DNA of 32,272 nucleotides. Origin: Chitinophaga pinensis. Lineage in GTDB: Bacteria > Bacteroidota > Bacteroidia > Chitinophagales > Chitinophagaceae. Position numbers and translations under genes: made by a program. The stretch lies in assembly GCA_943333125.1 (NCBI GenBank), contig CALQSB010000030.1:1-32272 (forward strand). Reading direction: 5' to 3'. A model generated the notes under the pieces. It made no database searches. It was not told the DNA's origin and saw only the letters and a program-made list of their open reading frames with translations. Below, one piece after another: positions 31,861 through 32,272 of this stretch; the first letter of the stretch is position 1; each line of letters begins with the position of its first letter.

Positions 31861-32272
31861 ATGAACCGCAAACACTTCCTCGGATCTGCAATGACTTTAC
31901 TGGCGGCCTCAACTGTTTCAGGAAAATCTGTAATTGAGTCTGCTTCAAATCGGGAAGAAGATGAACGTTTTTGTATCCTGCCTCCTTATTTGAAAGAAGG
32001 TGACATCATCGGTATCACTTCTCCTGCGGGATCAATTTCACTTGAAGACATTCAGCCTGCGATTCAAAAGCTTCAATCCTGGGGTTACAAAATAAAAATC
32101 GGGAATACGATTGGTAAAAAAGATTTCACTTTTGGTGGTACTGATGAAGAAAGAAGAAAAGATTTTCAGGACATGCTGGATGATGAATCTGTTAAAGCTA
32201 TTTTATGCGCTCGCGGCGGTTATGGAATCGTTAGGATTATTGATAAACTTGACTTTAAGCAATTTAAAAATC
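31861..32272 (+). CDS. exported LD-carboxypeptidase (peptidase S66), 5' part, truncated by window end
   Basis: The frame is open from the ATG at 31861 to the end of the window (137 complete codons). The N-terminus NRKHFLGSAMTLLAAST looks like a Tat-type signal (RK instead of RR) or a weak Sec signal. It is followed by PPYLKEGDIIGITSPAG, TDEERRKDFQDML and CARGGYGIVRIIDKLDF, which match the first third of the S66 enzyme at 25491-26402 closely. The catalytic Ser, Glu and His lie beyond the window. The export signal suggests an envelope enzyme, or a lineage-specific S66 variant, distinct from the cytoplasmic recycling paralogue. The gene is divergent from metG. Confidence 0.88.
   Translation, partial: MNRKHFLGSAMTLLAASTVSGKSVIESASNREEDERFCILPPYLKEGDIIGITSPAGSISLEDIQPAIQKLQSWGYKIKIGNTIGKKDFTFGGTDEERRKDFQDMLDDESVKAILCARGGYGIVRIIDKLDFKQFKN

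Overview
The window is an AT-rich stretch from a Bacteroidota chromosome, most likely Chitinophagales/Chitinophagaceae. The evidence is the gene families (a FadN-like multifunctional enzyme, MetG with a C-terminal tRNA-binding domain, an MraY with a long inserted loop), lipoprotein and outer-membrane-barrel genes, the lack of Shine-Dalgarno sequences, several TAnnTTTG promoter -7 boxes, and the many GC-rich palindromic repeats in non-coding DNA. The organism assignment is inference; no rRNA or other taxonomic marker gene is present.

Layout. 1-507: a 149-bp tandem repeat built from alternating palindromes, then a promoter for a small lipoprotein gene overlapping a barrel-type outer-membrane protein gene (508-1463). 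1464-2992, minus strand: a PlsC-like acyltransferase and a YqgE/AlgH protein. 3218-4543: a sensor histidine kinase without a partner regulator. 4544-4739: a dense control region with three perfect DnaA boxes and a four-unit, 10-bp-phased MraZ operator. 4740-21824: a complete division and cell wall (dcw) cluster, all on the plus strand: mraZ, rsmH, ftsL, ftsI, murE, mraY, murD, ftsW, murG, murC, ftsQ, ftsA, ftsZ. It is split once, between mraY and murD, by about 400 bp holding 45-bp direct repeats and two hairpins. It closes with a strong intrinsic terminator. 21911-22234: a gene-less, MITE-like element with 34-bp inverted ends. 22337-25490: kup potassium transporter, a rhodanese and a membrane-anchored alpha/beta hydrolase. 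25491-31578, minus strand: LD-carboxypeptidase, FadN-like beta-oxidation enzyme, and metG. 31579-31860: a repeat-filled divergent intergenic region. 31861-end: the 5' part of a second, exported LD-carboxypeptidase.

How the genes work together. The dcw genes make UDP-MurNAc-pentapeptide (MurC, MurD, MurE; the MurE DNPR motif indicates meso-diaminopimelate), lipid I and II (MraY, MurG), and the divisome (FtsL, FtsI, FtsW, FtsQ, FtsA, FtsZ). MurF, MurB and Ddl are not in the cluster. The upstream control region suggests MraZ autoregulation plus a DnaA input. The LD-carboxypeptidases belong to peptidoglycan turnover.

The most unusual feature is in metG. A 584-bp cassette bounded by inverted GC-rich palindromes and encoding a DUF559/Vsr-like endonuclease domain sits in frame inside the methionyl-tRNA synthetase catalytic domain, between the HIGH and KMSKS motifs. 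It lacks intein splice residues. The same kind of palindromic end bounds the gene-less element after ftsZ and recurs upstream of metG. This suggests one mobile palindrome family with an endonuclease-bearing, protein-tolerated form and an empty form.
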